This document shows positions 24,475 through 36,814 of a DNA stretch of 64,000 bases, in pieces (position 1 is the stretch's first letter; every line of letters starts with the position of its first letter). A program made the position numbers and the translations under genes. The stretch is from Portulaca oleracea. Lineage: Eukaryota > Streptophyta > Magnoliopsida > Caryophyllales > Portulacaceae. The notes beneath the pieces are model-generated. The model was given only the letters and a program-made list of their open reading frames with translations, searched no databases and was not told the origin of the DNA. The stretch spans positions 5,079,832 through 5,143,831 of the forward strand of contig CM055870.1 in NCBI GenBank assembly GCA_029582165.1, read 5' to 3'.

Positions 24475-24730
24475 CCCCATCCGTCCCATATTAATTGTCA
24501 TAATTTTAATTTTTACGATTTGCAATATTATTATTTGATTGATAATTTTTTAGATAATATATTATTATTAATTACAATATTATATTTTTATTATAATATT
24601 TTTCGTTATGAATTTGATGATTTTAATTTTATATGACAACTCATTATATATATTGAGAAATTTATAGTCAAAATTTTTAAAATTTAACTACATGATTTTC
24701 AAAGATAGCAATTAATATGAAATAAATAGA
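24475..24730. mobile_element. Degenerate Stowaway-like MITE
   Basis: The left end CCCCATCCGTCCCATATTAA with following ATTGTCATAA resembles Stowaway termini. The right end retains only AGCAATTAATATGAAATAA. The interior is very AT-rich. Confidence 0.45.
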
Positions 24731-24978
24731 ATATTACTGTAGATATAGAAAAAGAAAAATTCTTTTGATTTTTGGTAAAAAAAAAATTCACGAAATTATC
24801 ATTTTATTTCTCACATTTGTTTTGTTTACCCAAAACCTCACTCTCTCTCCTCTGCTTTTTTTTTGCTGTTCGTTCGAAAACCAAAACCCTAGACAATAAT
24901 TATTTTCTCTCTCTTTCTCCCTCTTCGCGGTCTGAATCTGATTCATCTTGTCTTGGCTGAATTTCCCCCTATTTTTAG

Positions 24979-25496
24979 GTGAGTTTTTCCTATTTTTCTT
25001 ATTTTTCTTCTGTATTTTCTGCATTTTCTTCAATTTTCCATGAATTTCCGAAATTCAATTATAATTTCTTTTTCCAGAATTACGCTGTTGAAATTGAATT
25101 TTCGACATAATTTTTTCAAACTTCATCCACTCGACATTTTCCGCGCGATCTAAACTGCAATTGTGCGAAATTAACAGAAATTATTACCGGAATCGAGTAA
25201 TTTGTGTTCAGTGTTCTTGCTTCAGCTAGGTTTTTTTTTTACTTTTTTTCACACTCAATTTTTTTCGAGCTAGATCGCAGATCATTTTTCTTGTTTGCAC
25301 GAAGAATTTCGACGGAATAGCTCAGATCACACTTCAAACACGCATAATCTTTCACACTACGACGAAAATTCTCCTTTTTCAGAGTGTGAGTGATGCTGAT
25401 CAGTGGAAATATAAGCTGATTTGTCGCTGCATTTCCATTTCGATCTTAAACACCAAATTACGTGAAACTTAACTTCTTCTTTGGTTGAATCGGCAG
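24979..25496 (+). other. Presumed 5' UTR intron of the AHL gene
   Basis: TTTTTAG|GTGAGT at 24979 and TCGGCAG|GATTTG ending at 25496 form a good GT-AG pair. The interval is T-rich like an intron and lies 41 bp before the AHL start codon. Leader introns of this kind are common in plant regulatory genes. Confidence 0.5.
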
Positions 25497-25537
25497 GATT
25501 TGAGGCGATTTAGAGTAAGATTTTTGATTAATCAAGC

Positions 25538-28500
25538 ATGGCGGGATCTGAGACCGGTGTGCTAACCAGTGGAAATTCACAGCCGGTGATCCACAACTTG
25601 CATTTAGCCTACACCGCCGACGGAACCGCCGTGTACAAGCATGTTCCCGGCGGTTCTCCGCCGTACCAGGCCGGCAACGGCGGCGTGAACTTGAGCGGGG
25701 AGCCATTGAAGAAGAAGAGAGGGAGACCTAGAAAGTATGGACCTGATGGATCCATGGCGGTTCCGCCTCTCTCAGCCGCTCCTCCGGCGCCGGCCATCAA
25801 CCTCACTCAGCCGGCCGGAAACTTCTCGCCGCCGCCGCAGCAACCTCCTCCTCCTCTGCAGCAGCCGACTCAGAATGCCCCTCAGGTCGCCGGAGGGGCA
25901 CCTGCTTCGCCGCCGGCGAATGTTTCCGTCAAAAAGACCAGGGGACGGCCGCCTGGATCTAGCAGGAAGCAACAGACGGAAGTTCTGGGTATAATATCGT
26001 ATCATATTTTCCCACTACCCTTTTTACCTGACAAAATACTTAGTTTGCTGTGCTGGGTTTGATATGAGATGATCTTTGACATGATGAGTTGATTTATTGA
26101 TTGGGATTAGGGGATTTTATCATGGGGAGATTAAATTGTTGGTCATTTTTCTGGCCTGATGCAATTTGGTTCTTGGAATTGCATATAAACTTGGTGGTTG
26201 TTTATTTCAGAGAGAGTTTTGCTGGGTATGTTGGGTTGAAGATGAAGTTGAAGTTGAAGTTTTTTATTACTTGGTGGGTGGGAGCTAAGTGTGGTTCTAT
26301 GGGTTTCTTGTGTATTTATATAAGTGGGGAACTAGAAACTAGAAAGAAGGGGGGCAAAGGGCTATTAAGTATTAACCCTATTAACCCTTGTGTGTTTTGC
26401 TGCTGCAATGCAACTGGGATCTCTTGCAATCTGATTTTAAGATTCTTTGCACTGGTGGGAAATTTACATATTTGCCCTCAATCATGCATTGATGTCTTCC
26501 TTGTTAGGTGCATTGATCTCACTTCCCTAGTTTGTGGCATGGCATCCCCTCTGAGGTGGCCTGGCATCTGATTCTTTTATTTGTTAAAAAATAATTTTTT
26601 GCTCTCATACTTCATCATTATTGCACAGGAACATGTCTGAAGTGTGCAGGATATTGTATACTTTGCTAAACTTGGTTATATTCATCATGTTATAATACTC
26701 CTGCAGCTGTCTTGGTTAGAGTGTTATTGCTAGTCTGTCTCAAATCCTTGTTTTGTCTGTTCATTAGATAATAAAAATGAAGCAAGTTGGTAATATTTAT
26801 TGGGATTCCCCGCAAACTGGCTGACTGAACTTTTGTATTGATTTCCGGCAAACTGACTGAGTGTAGCACTGAACTTTCATTCGCTTTTCCCATTTACTTT
26901 TACCATTTACCTTTTGTCCTGGACTTTTTGTTGGTGAATATTTCATGTCAACTTTATTTGACTGCGAAGTTGATTTGGGAGTCACATTTGCAGGTTCACC
27001 AGGAATTGGCTTTACTCCACATGTCATTACTGTGAAAACTGGCGAGGTCTACTTCCTTTCTCATTCTGTTTTTTTCTAAATGAAGTTGAGAAGTTCCTAG
27101 GAGGAGTTTTGCTCCATGATTTTCTTTTAGACATGATTTACTTGGCTATTTTACTAAAGTATTAGCGTTCCATGTCTCGGGTGTTTCTGTTTCTTTTAGT
27201 TCACGAATAGAATATGCTATATACATTGATGTCCTTGGATTAGTTTCAGATAACTGCTTTGGAATGTTATGGAAATATTTGGGGCATTATCTTTGGGAGG
27301 GATCTTCTTTACTCAGCGTTTGGTATTGTTAATGGAATGAGACATGTCTCAAGCATCAGTTGCAGCAATGTAGCAAAAATTGTACTTGGAATAAAGACAG
27401 GAACATCTAGGATAGAGAGTTTTTATTTATTGGAAATTTGGCTTCCATTCTTTGACGTCTCGCTGCCTTCGCTTTCATGAACTATATGGCTGTTGTTCAA
27501 TTCTGTTCCATATTATTTTTTGAGGGCATTTTTCATTCCATTGATTGTTGTTTATTAGGGTTATTAAACCAGTAACCTAGATGTTAAAAATCCGTGCTCC
27601 TTCTAGGTTTTCAATCTTGGATAAACATATCTATATGGGGATAGGTCACGTACTCAGCCTGCTACTGACATCTATGTTTTTCTGGTTCTGCCCCTATGTT
27701 ACTATTTTCCGATTCTTCACAAGGCAGATTACATGTTAGATAGTACTATCTCATTAAGGTCTTTTGGAATCAGTCTCTATGGGCAGTAATGCTTGTAGCA
27801 GTGAGGCCGCTGAATCTAGATCTCCCCGGATCCCTTGTAAGCAGGATTCATGGTGGGTGTTGTCTTTGTTGTCATTGTTTTTAACTATCATGTGCTAGTG
27901 TGAGTTTTGAGTTGTTTCACTGCATTAAATTGGGACCAATGCCATCCTGTTTAATGTGATTACCTGCCTACTATATTGGTCTCCTTGAAACTCACTCCCT
28001 TAAATGGTCATTCACAACTTTATTACTGGACTATTCCTCTTAAACATGTTGCTAGTGTTTGTTTTCTCAGTACCAAATTAATATACATCCGGGTAAGTGG
28101 ACACTTGTGGACGTTGTCTGCACTCATGCTTGTTTTCCCTAGACTTTATGAGCCTGTGTTTTCTTGAATTTTGTGGAAAAGGGTGTTGACAAAGCATAAT
28201 TACTGTCTGTCTTGTGGTTTCTTTCAAAATACTTTTACTGCATGAAATAGAGATGCTGTATGGAAAGATTCTGTTAGTAGATGTTCAGGAATCTTGTAAA
28301 TCCTATCTACACTCTTTATGGTCCTTCATGTGAGTCTTTGTGAAGGGGTATAGTTGCACAGGAGACAGGTGTGAATAATAATGCACTTCTTCTGTCAAGA
28401 TGTTTGTTGACATCAGATGAGTGTGTGCAAGTAACCTGTCATTTACATTTTATTTATGAAGATTGCTGAAGGCTTGATTTATCCAGTGAAACTTAACTAT

Positions 28501-31500
28501 TGATTAACCCATTACAGAAAGATTGTGACTCCTGAGGATCAGTGACTGCTGTAATTATATTGTAGGAAAACTACCCACTTTCTTTTGCAAGTGCATCTTG
28601 TTATGTACTGAATATTTCTTTTCATTCGTCATTTCTCACCCATTAATTTCTTCTGTTAAGGGAGCTACATATGTTTTCTCTAATATTGTAGAAGGGAATC
28701 TTCTACAGATAGTTTCCCCCACAACAAAAAACCATTGTGGAGAGGCATATCTGCTGTGAATTTTGTTCTTATTATGTTTTCTTTTTACTATTGGGAGAGT
28801 GGAATGGGAGGTGGATGACTACATATTCCATATTTCAAATGTGCTTGAATCGTATCTGATCTGGAGTCTGGAGATACTGACTTTGTTGTCATTTATCTGG
28901 TCCTTAGGATGTGGCATCTAAAATTATGTCATTCTCCCAAAATGGTCCAAGGGCTATCTGCATTCTCTCTGCTAATGGAGCCATATCAAGTGTTACGCTT
29001 CACCAAGCAGCAACCTCAGGCGGCTCAGTGACATATGAGGTTTGTGGTAGCATTGTTGCCCTTTCATAGTATGTTTTGACTTCAGGTGCTTAATACTCTA
29101 CATTTAGACACATGAGTGTAAACACTGTTGAAAATAGAGTCAAGCCTACTTGTCAAGTCTCTGTCCATGAAAAGTAACTTTTGCATATTTAGGCAATTAG
29201 ATTTAGATGCATTTGTAGATTGATTGCTCATTCATGAAATTGTAAACACTTTGTTTAAAATAGAGTCAAGCCTACTTGTGAATTCTCCAATCAAGAAAAG
29301 TAACTTTTGCATATTAAGACAATTATTCAGTGATCCCTCTAATGTGTGTTGCAAATGATTTTGCGTGCTTTGCTATAGATGATAGTTCTTATTTACTGCA
29401 TGTGGTATCTCATATACTTTTACCTTGCCGTGGCAATTGATCTCCGATAGCTGTCTAGGCTTGTGCTTATGACAACGTCAAAGGAAACAATACTCGTGCA
29501 ATCACATTCAGTAACTACCAGTTCACAATGAACAAGTGGAACATAGTTTGGTTGTGAGACAGGTCTAATCCCTCTTAAAATTCTAATGAAATGTTTTTGA
29601 TGATGCTCCCTTGGGTAATATGTGAATGGAGGAATTGGATTTATTAGCTTTGATATCCGAACTCCTTTATAGAAAGATCAATCTTAGTTTAAAAAGGCAC
29701 ACCCGGAGTGCAAAAAAGACCAAAAAAGCACAGGGCACGTGGAAGCCAATCCATTCCAGAAGCGCGGGATTGTTTGGGATTTTCTGCGCCTTTTGGTGGG
29801 CGCGAAGCTCATTGGCTTTTTGCATCCTACGTTGCTGCAGCTCTCTCTCGCATCCCTATAAGTCTCTTTTTCCCCCTCTTCCGCTCTCCTCCTTGCTCTT
29901 CTTATTTCTAACTTATGTGGCTGACTTCCTACCCCTCTTTTCCTTCTCCTTCCTCTTCCCAGTTCCTCTCTCTTGGCCGAGCTCTCTGTTAACCTCGCCT
30001 GTCTTTTTCTTTTCTTTTTTGCTTTTTGGCTGATTAATACTCAAACTTCCTTCTATATCCTTTTGCCTTGGTTTTCGATGCTGCGCCCCACTTGTGAAAA
30101 TCCTGCACCCTCACTTCAGAGCCCACCCCCCAATCCTAGGAGCCGATGCGCTTTGCTTTCCTTTAATCTAAGGTATCAATCTATCACCCGTTGATATGTT
30201 GCCCTGACTAAAGTGAATAGTGGATTAGGGTGGGTCTGAAGTGGTTTTGCTTACATTAGGTGGATGTAGGTTTCCAAAATATGTGCTTTCCTCTGTTTCT
30301 TTCAGTAACTGCAGTTCCACAGTGTTTTGTCGGGGCAGGTGATGAATGATTGACCTTACCTTTTGTACTGAATATTTGTAACGCAGTTAATGTGGGTCGC
30401 ATCTGGAATTGTGAAACATAATCTTACTCTAATCTTTGGTTTTTAGGTTAAGTATTGTGAATAATACTACAGTACTCATCACCGCCTGGTGGGATTAGGT
30501 GGGTATAGCAACTCAGCGATTGTTTTCTAGGGAGACGCAATTCTTCATGTAGTGTTACCCAAAAAAAAAAAAACACACTTTGTGAATAATTTGAATAATT
30601 TCGTAGTTAAATCCACTACTAATTCTGTCCCAAACTTTAAGCTATCGTGAAATTAAGGACCATATTTTGTGAGACATGGATAAAGCTTTTAGACTATTGC
30701 ATTTATATTTTATGTATATATTCTTTTCGTCTCATTCATGTTTTGTTTCTTTTATGTTTATGTATATATTTCTTTCTAGGATGAGAAACGATATGTTAAC
30801 TATTTGCTTCTTTTCTCAGTAGAGTGTATTTTCTTAGAAGGAGAAATGGTATATCAACTGTCCCTCGGAACTCTTCTGAACCCCATGCTTAGTTCAGGTG
30901 TCCTGAGCCTTACATCATGAATTCTTGTAATGTTTTACCGGTCTCCGAAAATTTTGTTTCTCTGAACTGCAGGGGCGCTTTGAAATTCTGTCACTGTCAG
31001 GTTCATTCATGCTTTCAGATTGTGGGGGGCAGCGAAGCCGGACTGGTGGCTTAAGTGTTTCTTTAGCTGGGCCTGACGGTCGTGTTATAGGAGGTGGAGT
31101 TGCTGGGCTCTTGACCGCTGCTACCCCTGTACAGGTTTGACCTCCTTCATCTCACTACCGTACAACATATCAATAAATCATGATGTACCAGCTAATATGA
31201 TGTATACCTGGAAAGGTGAAAGAGAATCGTATATCTCAATGTGTGGCTCTTAATTGGTTTTCATTACGAATTGATGAAGGCAGCACTTAGAGCTGACAAA
31301 ATTTTGACTAACCTGAATGCCCAATATGTCCAATATGTCGCATATTTCCATTGTCCAAACCCGATTTTGACTGATTCAACTTGCAAAAAACTGGATAACG
31401 GTCATCAATTTCTCGTCCGAATTTCTACATTGACCGATTGTCCAAAGATGAACTGAATCCAAATTTTTGCCCACACTTGATTAAGCAAGCAGCTTCTAAA

Positions 31501-31778
31501 ACCGGGTTTTTGGTGAATGGTAGGTGGTTGTGGGAAGTTTCTTTCCAGATTACCGCAGAGAGATGAATGTTGTGAATCACAACGAGCCATCATCCACCCC
31601 ATCAAAACATCATCATGCCGGGTACGGACCGACTGGGACGAGCAGCCCGCCATCACGCGGAACCCTCAGTGAATCCTCAGGTGGTGGGCCCGGGAGTCCA
31701 CTCAACCACAATACAGGTGGAGGAGCCGTCAACAGCACCCCTCAACCTCAAGGCATGACTTCCTTGCCATGGAAGTAA
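25538..31778 (+). CDS. AHL: AT-hook motif nuclear-localized (AHL) protein, two AT-hooks plus PPC domain, five exons
   Basis: Binds the minor groove of AT-rich DNA in the nucleus and acts in chromatin and transcription control through PPC-mediated complexes. Exons 25538-25988, 26994-27046, 28908-29039, 30973-31134 and 31524-31778 join in frame to 350 residues. AT-hook 1 is KKKRGRPRKYG (58-68) and AT-hook 2 is KKTRGRPPG (132-140), separated by a Pro/Gln/Ala-rich linker. The PPC (DUF296) domain follows, about 155-285, with GFTPHVITVKTGED, RAICILSANGAISSVTL and GRFEILSLSGSFML. Two hooks plus a multi-exon PPC domain fit the Type II intron-containing AHL clade. The C-terminal tail is Ser/Gly/Pro-rich and ends SLPWK. 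The five-exon layout matches the family. The specific paralogue cannot be assigned. Confidence 0.95.
29690..30200 (+). promoter_or_regulatory. CT-rich, promoter-like island in AHL intron 3
   Basis: Compared with the surrounding T/A-rich intron, this stretch is GC- and pyrimidine-rich: GCGCGGGATTG and GGTGGGCGCGAAGC, then CCCTATAAGTCTC and a long CT-rich run. That layout resembles a TATA box followed by a plant 5' leader. It could be an internal promoter, an inserted LTR or a captured gene fragment. None of these is established. Confidence 0.3.
31285..31475. repeat. Copy of the TCCGACC-type repeat in AHL intron 4
   Basis: Begins AGAGCTGACAAAATTTTGAC, as does the HMGR intron copy (AGAGCTGGCAAAATTTTGTC). 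It continues with GTCCAAACCCGATTTTGAC and ATTGACCGATTGTCC motifs, and ends about 50 bp before the last AHL exon. Confidence 0.5.
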
Positions 31779-33947
31779 CCCCCGAACTAAGCCCGGGGCT
31801 TGATTATATACACAGACATACGTGCCTCGGGGAATATCATGTTGATACTTAATTAATGGCGGTGATGTAACTGATGATGTGTAACTAACTAGTGCCTTAG
31901 AGACAGTTTAGGGCAGGATCAGCAACCCTACATAATCTCCTGCTTTGCATTTGTAGATTCCACAAGAGGCTCCAGATGTAGTAGGTTAGTGTTACCACTT
32001 TACTTTACTAGTCTAGTAGTTAGGTTTCAAGTTTTTATAGGAGAGGATTAGATTAGCATCACTCTGGCCTCTCAGGATGCTTTGTCTCTGGTTATCTTGG
32101 TAAAACTTGACCACTTCTTATCTTAATTATCAGTCATTGATGTTAACCTGAATGGCACTTGAACATTCCACGGTATAGATTGCGTGTTATGGCAACTGCC
32201 TTGGTGTACTTTGGTCGTTTTATTTGTTTGAATGTCCATCACAATGATCCTTTTGTCTCGGCTATATCAGGGAGTTGTTTATTTCCCATTGTGGTTTTGA
32301 ACTGGAAGCAAAGTTATTAAGATTGGGATCCCAACTCGAATTCATGAGATAGTTAGGATTGGAATTAACCAACATAATTGTTGATCGGAATGTAAATAGT
32401 AGAATTGGATCGAGGATTTTGGATCATAGAATCGTAAGATCATAGATTAGGATCGAGATTTTAATAACAATGACTGAAAGAGGATTTTAATATCAGTAAA
32501 TAGAATCTTAGTACCATTTACTCGTAGTATAAACTCATAGTTTATTGACAATCTTCTGAAATCTCCAATCGCAGTGCATGTTCAATACAGAAAGATAACA
32601 GGTTAAAGTGTTAAACCATTACACACACCAAAAAAAAAAAAAAAAGTTATCATTTGTGCACCATATAATTGTGATTTCATTTAGTCATTGGTGACTTTGT
32701 TGCCAAAACCACATTTGCCTACATCAAGACTAGTTTAAGAACACCGTTTCTTTATTTTTATTTTTTTTTTTGGGGGGGGGGGTGTGTTATCTCACTTCAA
32801 AAGCTTGAAATATCAACAACAAAAACAGCTGTTAGCCTGAAAACCATTACAAGAAAAAGATGTTTAATCTCATGAAACGAAAGTCTAATGTTTCAGCAAT
32901 TGCATACCCCCAACAAACAGGTGACATTTAAAGTTCATGAGAATTATTGCACACTAAACAAAAATCTAGCATTGGCAACATTGCCCAACGTCAGGACTGT
33001 ATGTGCCTGCAACAGAACAAGATCCACTGAAACAAGTCAAAATCACAATTAACTGTCAGGTTATAATCAATCAAGGAACTCGAATATTCAACACCATATA
33101 TGACACAATTCATGGTTCCACACCTCCACTAAGGGAACACTATAAAAAGCCTCCCAACAATTCTAGCATAAGATGGCCCTGTGACTACGATACATTATCG
33201 GAAGACCATCTCACAAACAATTCCTTTTAAAAAGAATTAAGCCAGCAGTTAAGTGTAACGAGATGGTCTTACGATAGCTTACCATAAGACTATCTCGCAT
33301 AAAACTTAACGTACACTTCTTCAAAACTATCATGGCTGTAGAACTTATCATACACGATGTCATGGGGACCGAGAAGTGAGACAATGTTGTAAAGCCTCAC
33401 ATCTCAATGAAGCATGCATTTCAAAACTAAGTTATCCAGAGCCAGAAAATGAAGGCTACTGCTACACACAATCTTTCCAAGGCTTCTGAAAAATGTTCAG
33501 TAAATTTCCAGTGATCACAGTGTGCTCAATCCCCAACGTCTTAAGATGTTGTAAAGCCTTATATTATCATAATACCCATGTATACGAGTTCCTAAGATCA
33601 ATTACAAAAATGAACAGAATCTACAAAAAGATGACCTAGAAATCTATTATACTCATCATAAATGTTTAAGAAGACATTTAGAATGCCATAGCAAATTTCA
33701 GCAGTCCATTGGTTGATATTTCTGAACATTTTAAATAATTAAGCGAATTACAAACTACCCAAATGTGATCTAGGGCATTATGGAATCAATATTTGAAATC
33801 TACAACATGGATCCAATTGAACCCATGTCACTTGCTGAAATTGTGAAAAGAGACACTTAGGATGATCTAGGACGCTTTTTAAAGTACGACATACATCATG
33901 CATTCAGACCAACAGCATGCCCACTACCCGGTGTAGTATTCGAATCA
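31779..33947. other. AHL 3' UTR and gene-free DNA
   Basis: The first 300 bases are probably AHL 3' UTR. The rest has no recognisable gene, only A and T tracts and a G run at about 32772. A small palindromic patch at 33258-33300 (GAGATGGTCTTACGATAG and its partner) could form a hairpin. Its role is unknown. Confidence 0.4.
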
Positions 33948-35057
33948 AGCTTCAATTCAAATAGATGGTATTCAATTCCTAACAAAACCACTAAACACTA
34001 ACACACATTAGGCTTGTTGACTAGGATGTTTAGTTTACCCAAAAAGGCTGAACACATCAGGCAGAGCAAGCTTCTGTTGGGTACTTGGGTACCCTCAAAG
34101 TTCCCTAGTGGTGACTATACGATCCTACTGATCCATCCAAATGTTTTAGGGCATTTTCAAACTGTTCCAAGTAGTTCATAGTACCGTGTACAAAACTACA
34201 CTGCACATAGTTTGGAATTTAGAACAAGGTTTCAAAATCTACAAGATGGCACTTCAGGAAACTACTGCACTAATCAAGTTGCTTACAGAAATGCTCTCCG
34301 AACCTCTTAAACTTAATTCTTGCAAGATTCTTCAATCCCAAATGTGCAACACTGCCCCACAACATTTCCCATGACCTTCTGAAAATGTTTAATGGCTTCA
34401 AAAATCACAAAACAAGACTCACTGCAGCAAAAAACTTTTCCACGAAAATGACCATTTTATGCTATCCAAACATCCTAAAATACCAGAAATGAACGCAATG
34501 GTTGAAGCTTCAAACAGTCCTAACATAATTAGGAGCAGAAACCTCACATGCTTATTATATCAAACCCTAAAACGCAATCAAATTGAATTCGAGGAACAGC
34601 AACTAAATTCATCCAACGCGCTTACGAAATGATTAATCTGATCAAATCAAAACCAAATCGGCGACCAGAAACATCACATCACAATGAAATCAATAACTCG
34701 AACGAAAAAACACAGGAAAGAGTCACGAATTCGACAAAACACGAAATCAGCAATCCGAAATCGAAACCCTAGATGCAGAATCAATCAGAAAGAAAACAAA
34801 TCAAAGAAGAAAGGGCAGGGGAAGGCATGAATTACCGGGGGAGATGGAGAATGAACGGTTCTAATTGTTGGGACTTAGGGTTTTCTTGGGCTTGGAGTAA
34901 TCAGGAGGAGAGTAGACCACAGCAGCAGCCATGGCGCCTGGGAAAACGACGTACTTGGCGACCATGGCCAGCTTATGGAGCAATGGCTCTCCCTTCATCA
35001 ACACCATTTTTGCAGCTTCGAATTTCAAGATCTGAATTTGATTCAATTGAATTGGTT
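33948..35057 (-). repeat. Segmental duplication, copy A (inverted)
   Basis: This 1.1-kb block is the reverse complement, with scattered differences and small indels, of 41610-42744. It contains the microprotein gene and its downstream intron-like sequence. Homology stops at AGCTTCAATTC (33948) on one side and near CCAATTCAATTG on the other. Intron sequence is kept, so it is a genomic duplication and not a processed copy. Confidence 0.85.
34861..35007 (-). CDS. 48-residue single-membrane-segment microprotein, copy A
   Basis: The frame starts MVLMKGEPLLHKLAMVAKYV and ends KTLSPNN. A hydrophobic stretch at about residues 10-31 (LLHKLAMV..FPGAMAAAVVYS) could span a membrane, and a basic proline-rich tail follows. 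An upstream frame extension exists but is not shared by copy B, so the MVLMKG methionine is the likely start. Versus copy B, there are four base changes in 147: three silent and one Ala/Ser. That pattern suggests selection on the protein. After the stop, a GTAATT donor implies an intron in the 3' UTR. I do not recognise the family; a small organelle-membrane subunit is one guess. Confidence 0.65.
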   Translation of the reverse strand: MVLMKGEPLLHKLAMVAKYVVFPGAMAAAVVYSPPDYSKPKKTLSPNN

Positions 35058-35358
35058 TTGTTAGTCTCTAATGGCCGTCCTGTTGCAGTGTTGAGAGTAT
35101 GCAATTTATTAGGTGCACACGCACCATGTGCTCCACATAGGATGATTGTTCACCCTTACATATATTAAATTGTTCATTATAGATATTATTTATTCTTTCT
35201 TATTATAATGATTGTTCATTTATAAATATTTGGAGCACATGATCCGAGTGCACGCAATATATATTGCTATAATATGTGTTGTGTTCTTCCACTTGACCTA
35301 TTTCTTTTTATTTATTTTCGGGTTTTTTTTAGAAAATATTAATACTAGTAATTACTAG

Positions 35359-35571
35359 TATCTCTTTCCCTAAATAATTGTCTATTTGACTAAATTTGAC
35401 TGTTGATTACTCACAAATTACAATGAGTTACAATATAAAATTAATATTATTATAATTTTTAGTACTATATCTTTATAATGGTGATAATTTCATATTGTAA
35501 CTCATTGTAATTTGTGAATAATTTATGATCAAAGTTTAGTCAAATGGACAATTATTTAGAAGCGGAGGTAG
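35359..35571. mobile_element. Short inverted-repeat MITE (CAAATTACAATGAGTTACAA family)
   Basis: The arms are complementary: ACTAAATTTGACTGTTGATTA and ACAAATTACAATGAGTTAC on the left, with mirrored partners on the right. The ends resemble CTACCTCCG. The same family recurs at 53553-53768 and 56109-56321. Confidence 0.65.
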
Positions 35572-35639
35572 TAGTATGCATGTTTGATTGTTCTTAAATA
35601 CTCCTATTATTCTTGAATTAATCCAAAAATCATATTAAA

Positions 35640-36250
35640 CTAGATGATATTCTTTTTAAACATTTTAACTTATCGGAGGAACTATAATTTTGGGAAACAA
35701 GCGATACTAGTAAGATCGTGATATTAGAAATCGTGACATTCTTTCATTTTGTAATGTTAGACAATGTAATATTGTTTAAGTTAGTTTCATTTACATGTGT
35801 TCTAATTGTTTGGAAATAAGTTGTTTCGCTTTAAAATGCTAATACAATTCCATTGAATTATTCAAATAAGAAGTTCCATTTTTTTAGAGTTTTAGAATAA
35901 AAGATATGATCCTTTTTTATATATATAAAAAATAAAATATTTTGTTGACAATTAACATTGCTTTGTAATAGTCAATCTTTGCACAAAATGTAAAATTAAC
36001 ACTTCCAGCTCCATGTATAAATGTACAATATAATAATAATTCCAACAGTTCTACCATTCTCTAAAATTAACACTTTCTCCATGTAATAGTGTCTAACATT
36101 ACAAAATGAAAGAATGTCAAGATTTCTATTATCTTGATTTTACTAGTACCACTTGTGTCCTATAATTATAGTTCTCCCAAGAAGTTAAATTTTTTAAAAG
36201 AATATCATCTAATTTAATATGATTTTTAGATTAATTCAAGAAAAATATTT
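35640..36250. repeat. Diffuse foldback
   Basis: Words near the left (ATCATATTAAACTAGATGATATTC, then GAACTATAATT and ATTCTTTCATTTTGTAATG) reappear as reverse complements on the right (CATTACAAAATGAAAGAATG, then AATTATAGTTC and GAATATCATCTAATTTAATATG, only short parts quoted). The element has about 240-bp arms and no coding sequence. Confidence 0.5.
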
Positions 36251-36814
36251 AAGATCAAGCATGCAGGATTCTAGTAGTATAATTACTAAGAATAGTATTT
36301 TTTAAAAAACCCCTAAAATAAATAAAAGGAAATAGGTAAGTGGAAGAACACGTATTAGAGCCACATGCAATGCAAAATTCCATTGAGCAAAATTCTATTC
36401 ATGAAATTATGATCCTCTCTCCTAGGTGCAAAAAATTGCTGGGGGGTGCCATAGATCTTTTTTTACTGACTCGGGGGTCACAACTTTTTTTTAATGCACT
36501 CCCGGGTGACATTAACCTTACATAACTGGCTGGGGGGTTATAAACCGGCCATTTTTGGCCGGATTTCGGCGACAGTTGATAGGGGCAACCAAAATTGAAT
36601 TTTGGTGCCAAAAAAAAACTGCTTCTCCCCTTTATTTTTTATATATATATATATTGTTCCCTCTCCTACCTAAACCCCCTCTTCGACATTAAACCCACAC
36701 CAACCCCAAATTCACTTCATCTTCTTCACTGCTGACTGCAAGAGGGAGAAAAGGGATAAGGAAGAAGGAGACGAACGACGAGAAGAAGAAGGCCTAGCAG
36801 CTAACCAGAAGACG

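Larger units (their letters stand above)
35058..36414. other. AT-rich spacer containing one MITE
   Basis: Apart from the inverted-repeat element at 35359-35571 nothing is recognised. The sequence is AT-rich with several reverse-complementary stretches around 35640-36250 (such as ACATTCTTTCATTTTGTAAT and its complement), suggesting another diffuse foldback. Confidence 0.4.

Noticed and set aside
32760..32785. Poly-T/poly-G run
   Set aside because: Simple homopolymer tract, common in plant intergenic DNA and prone to sequencing error.
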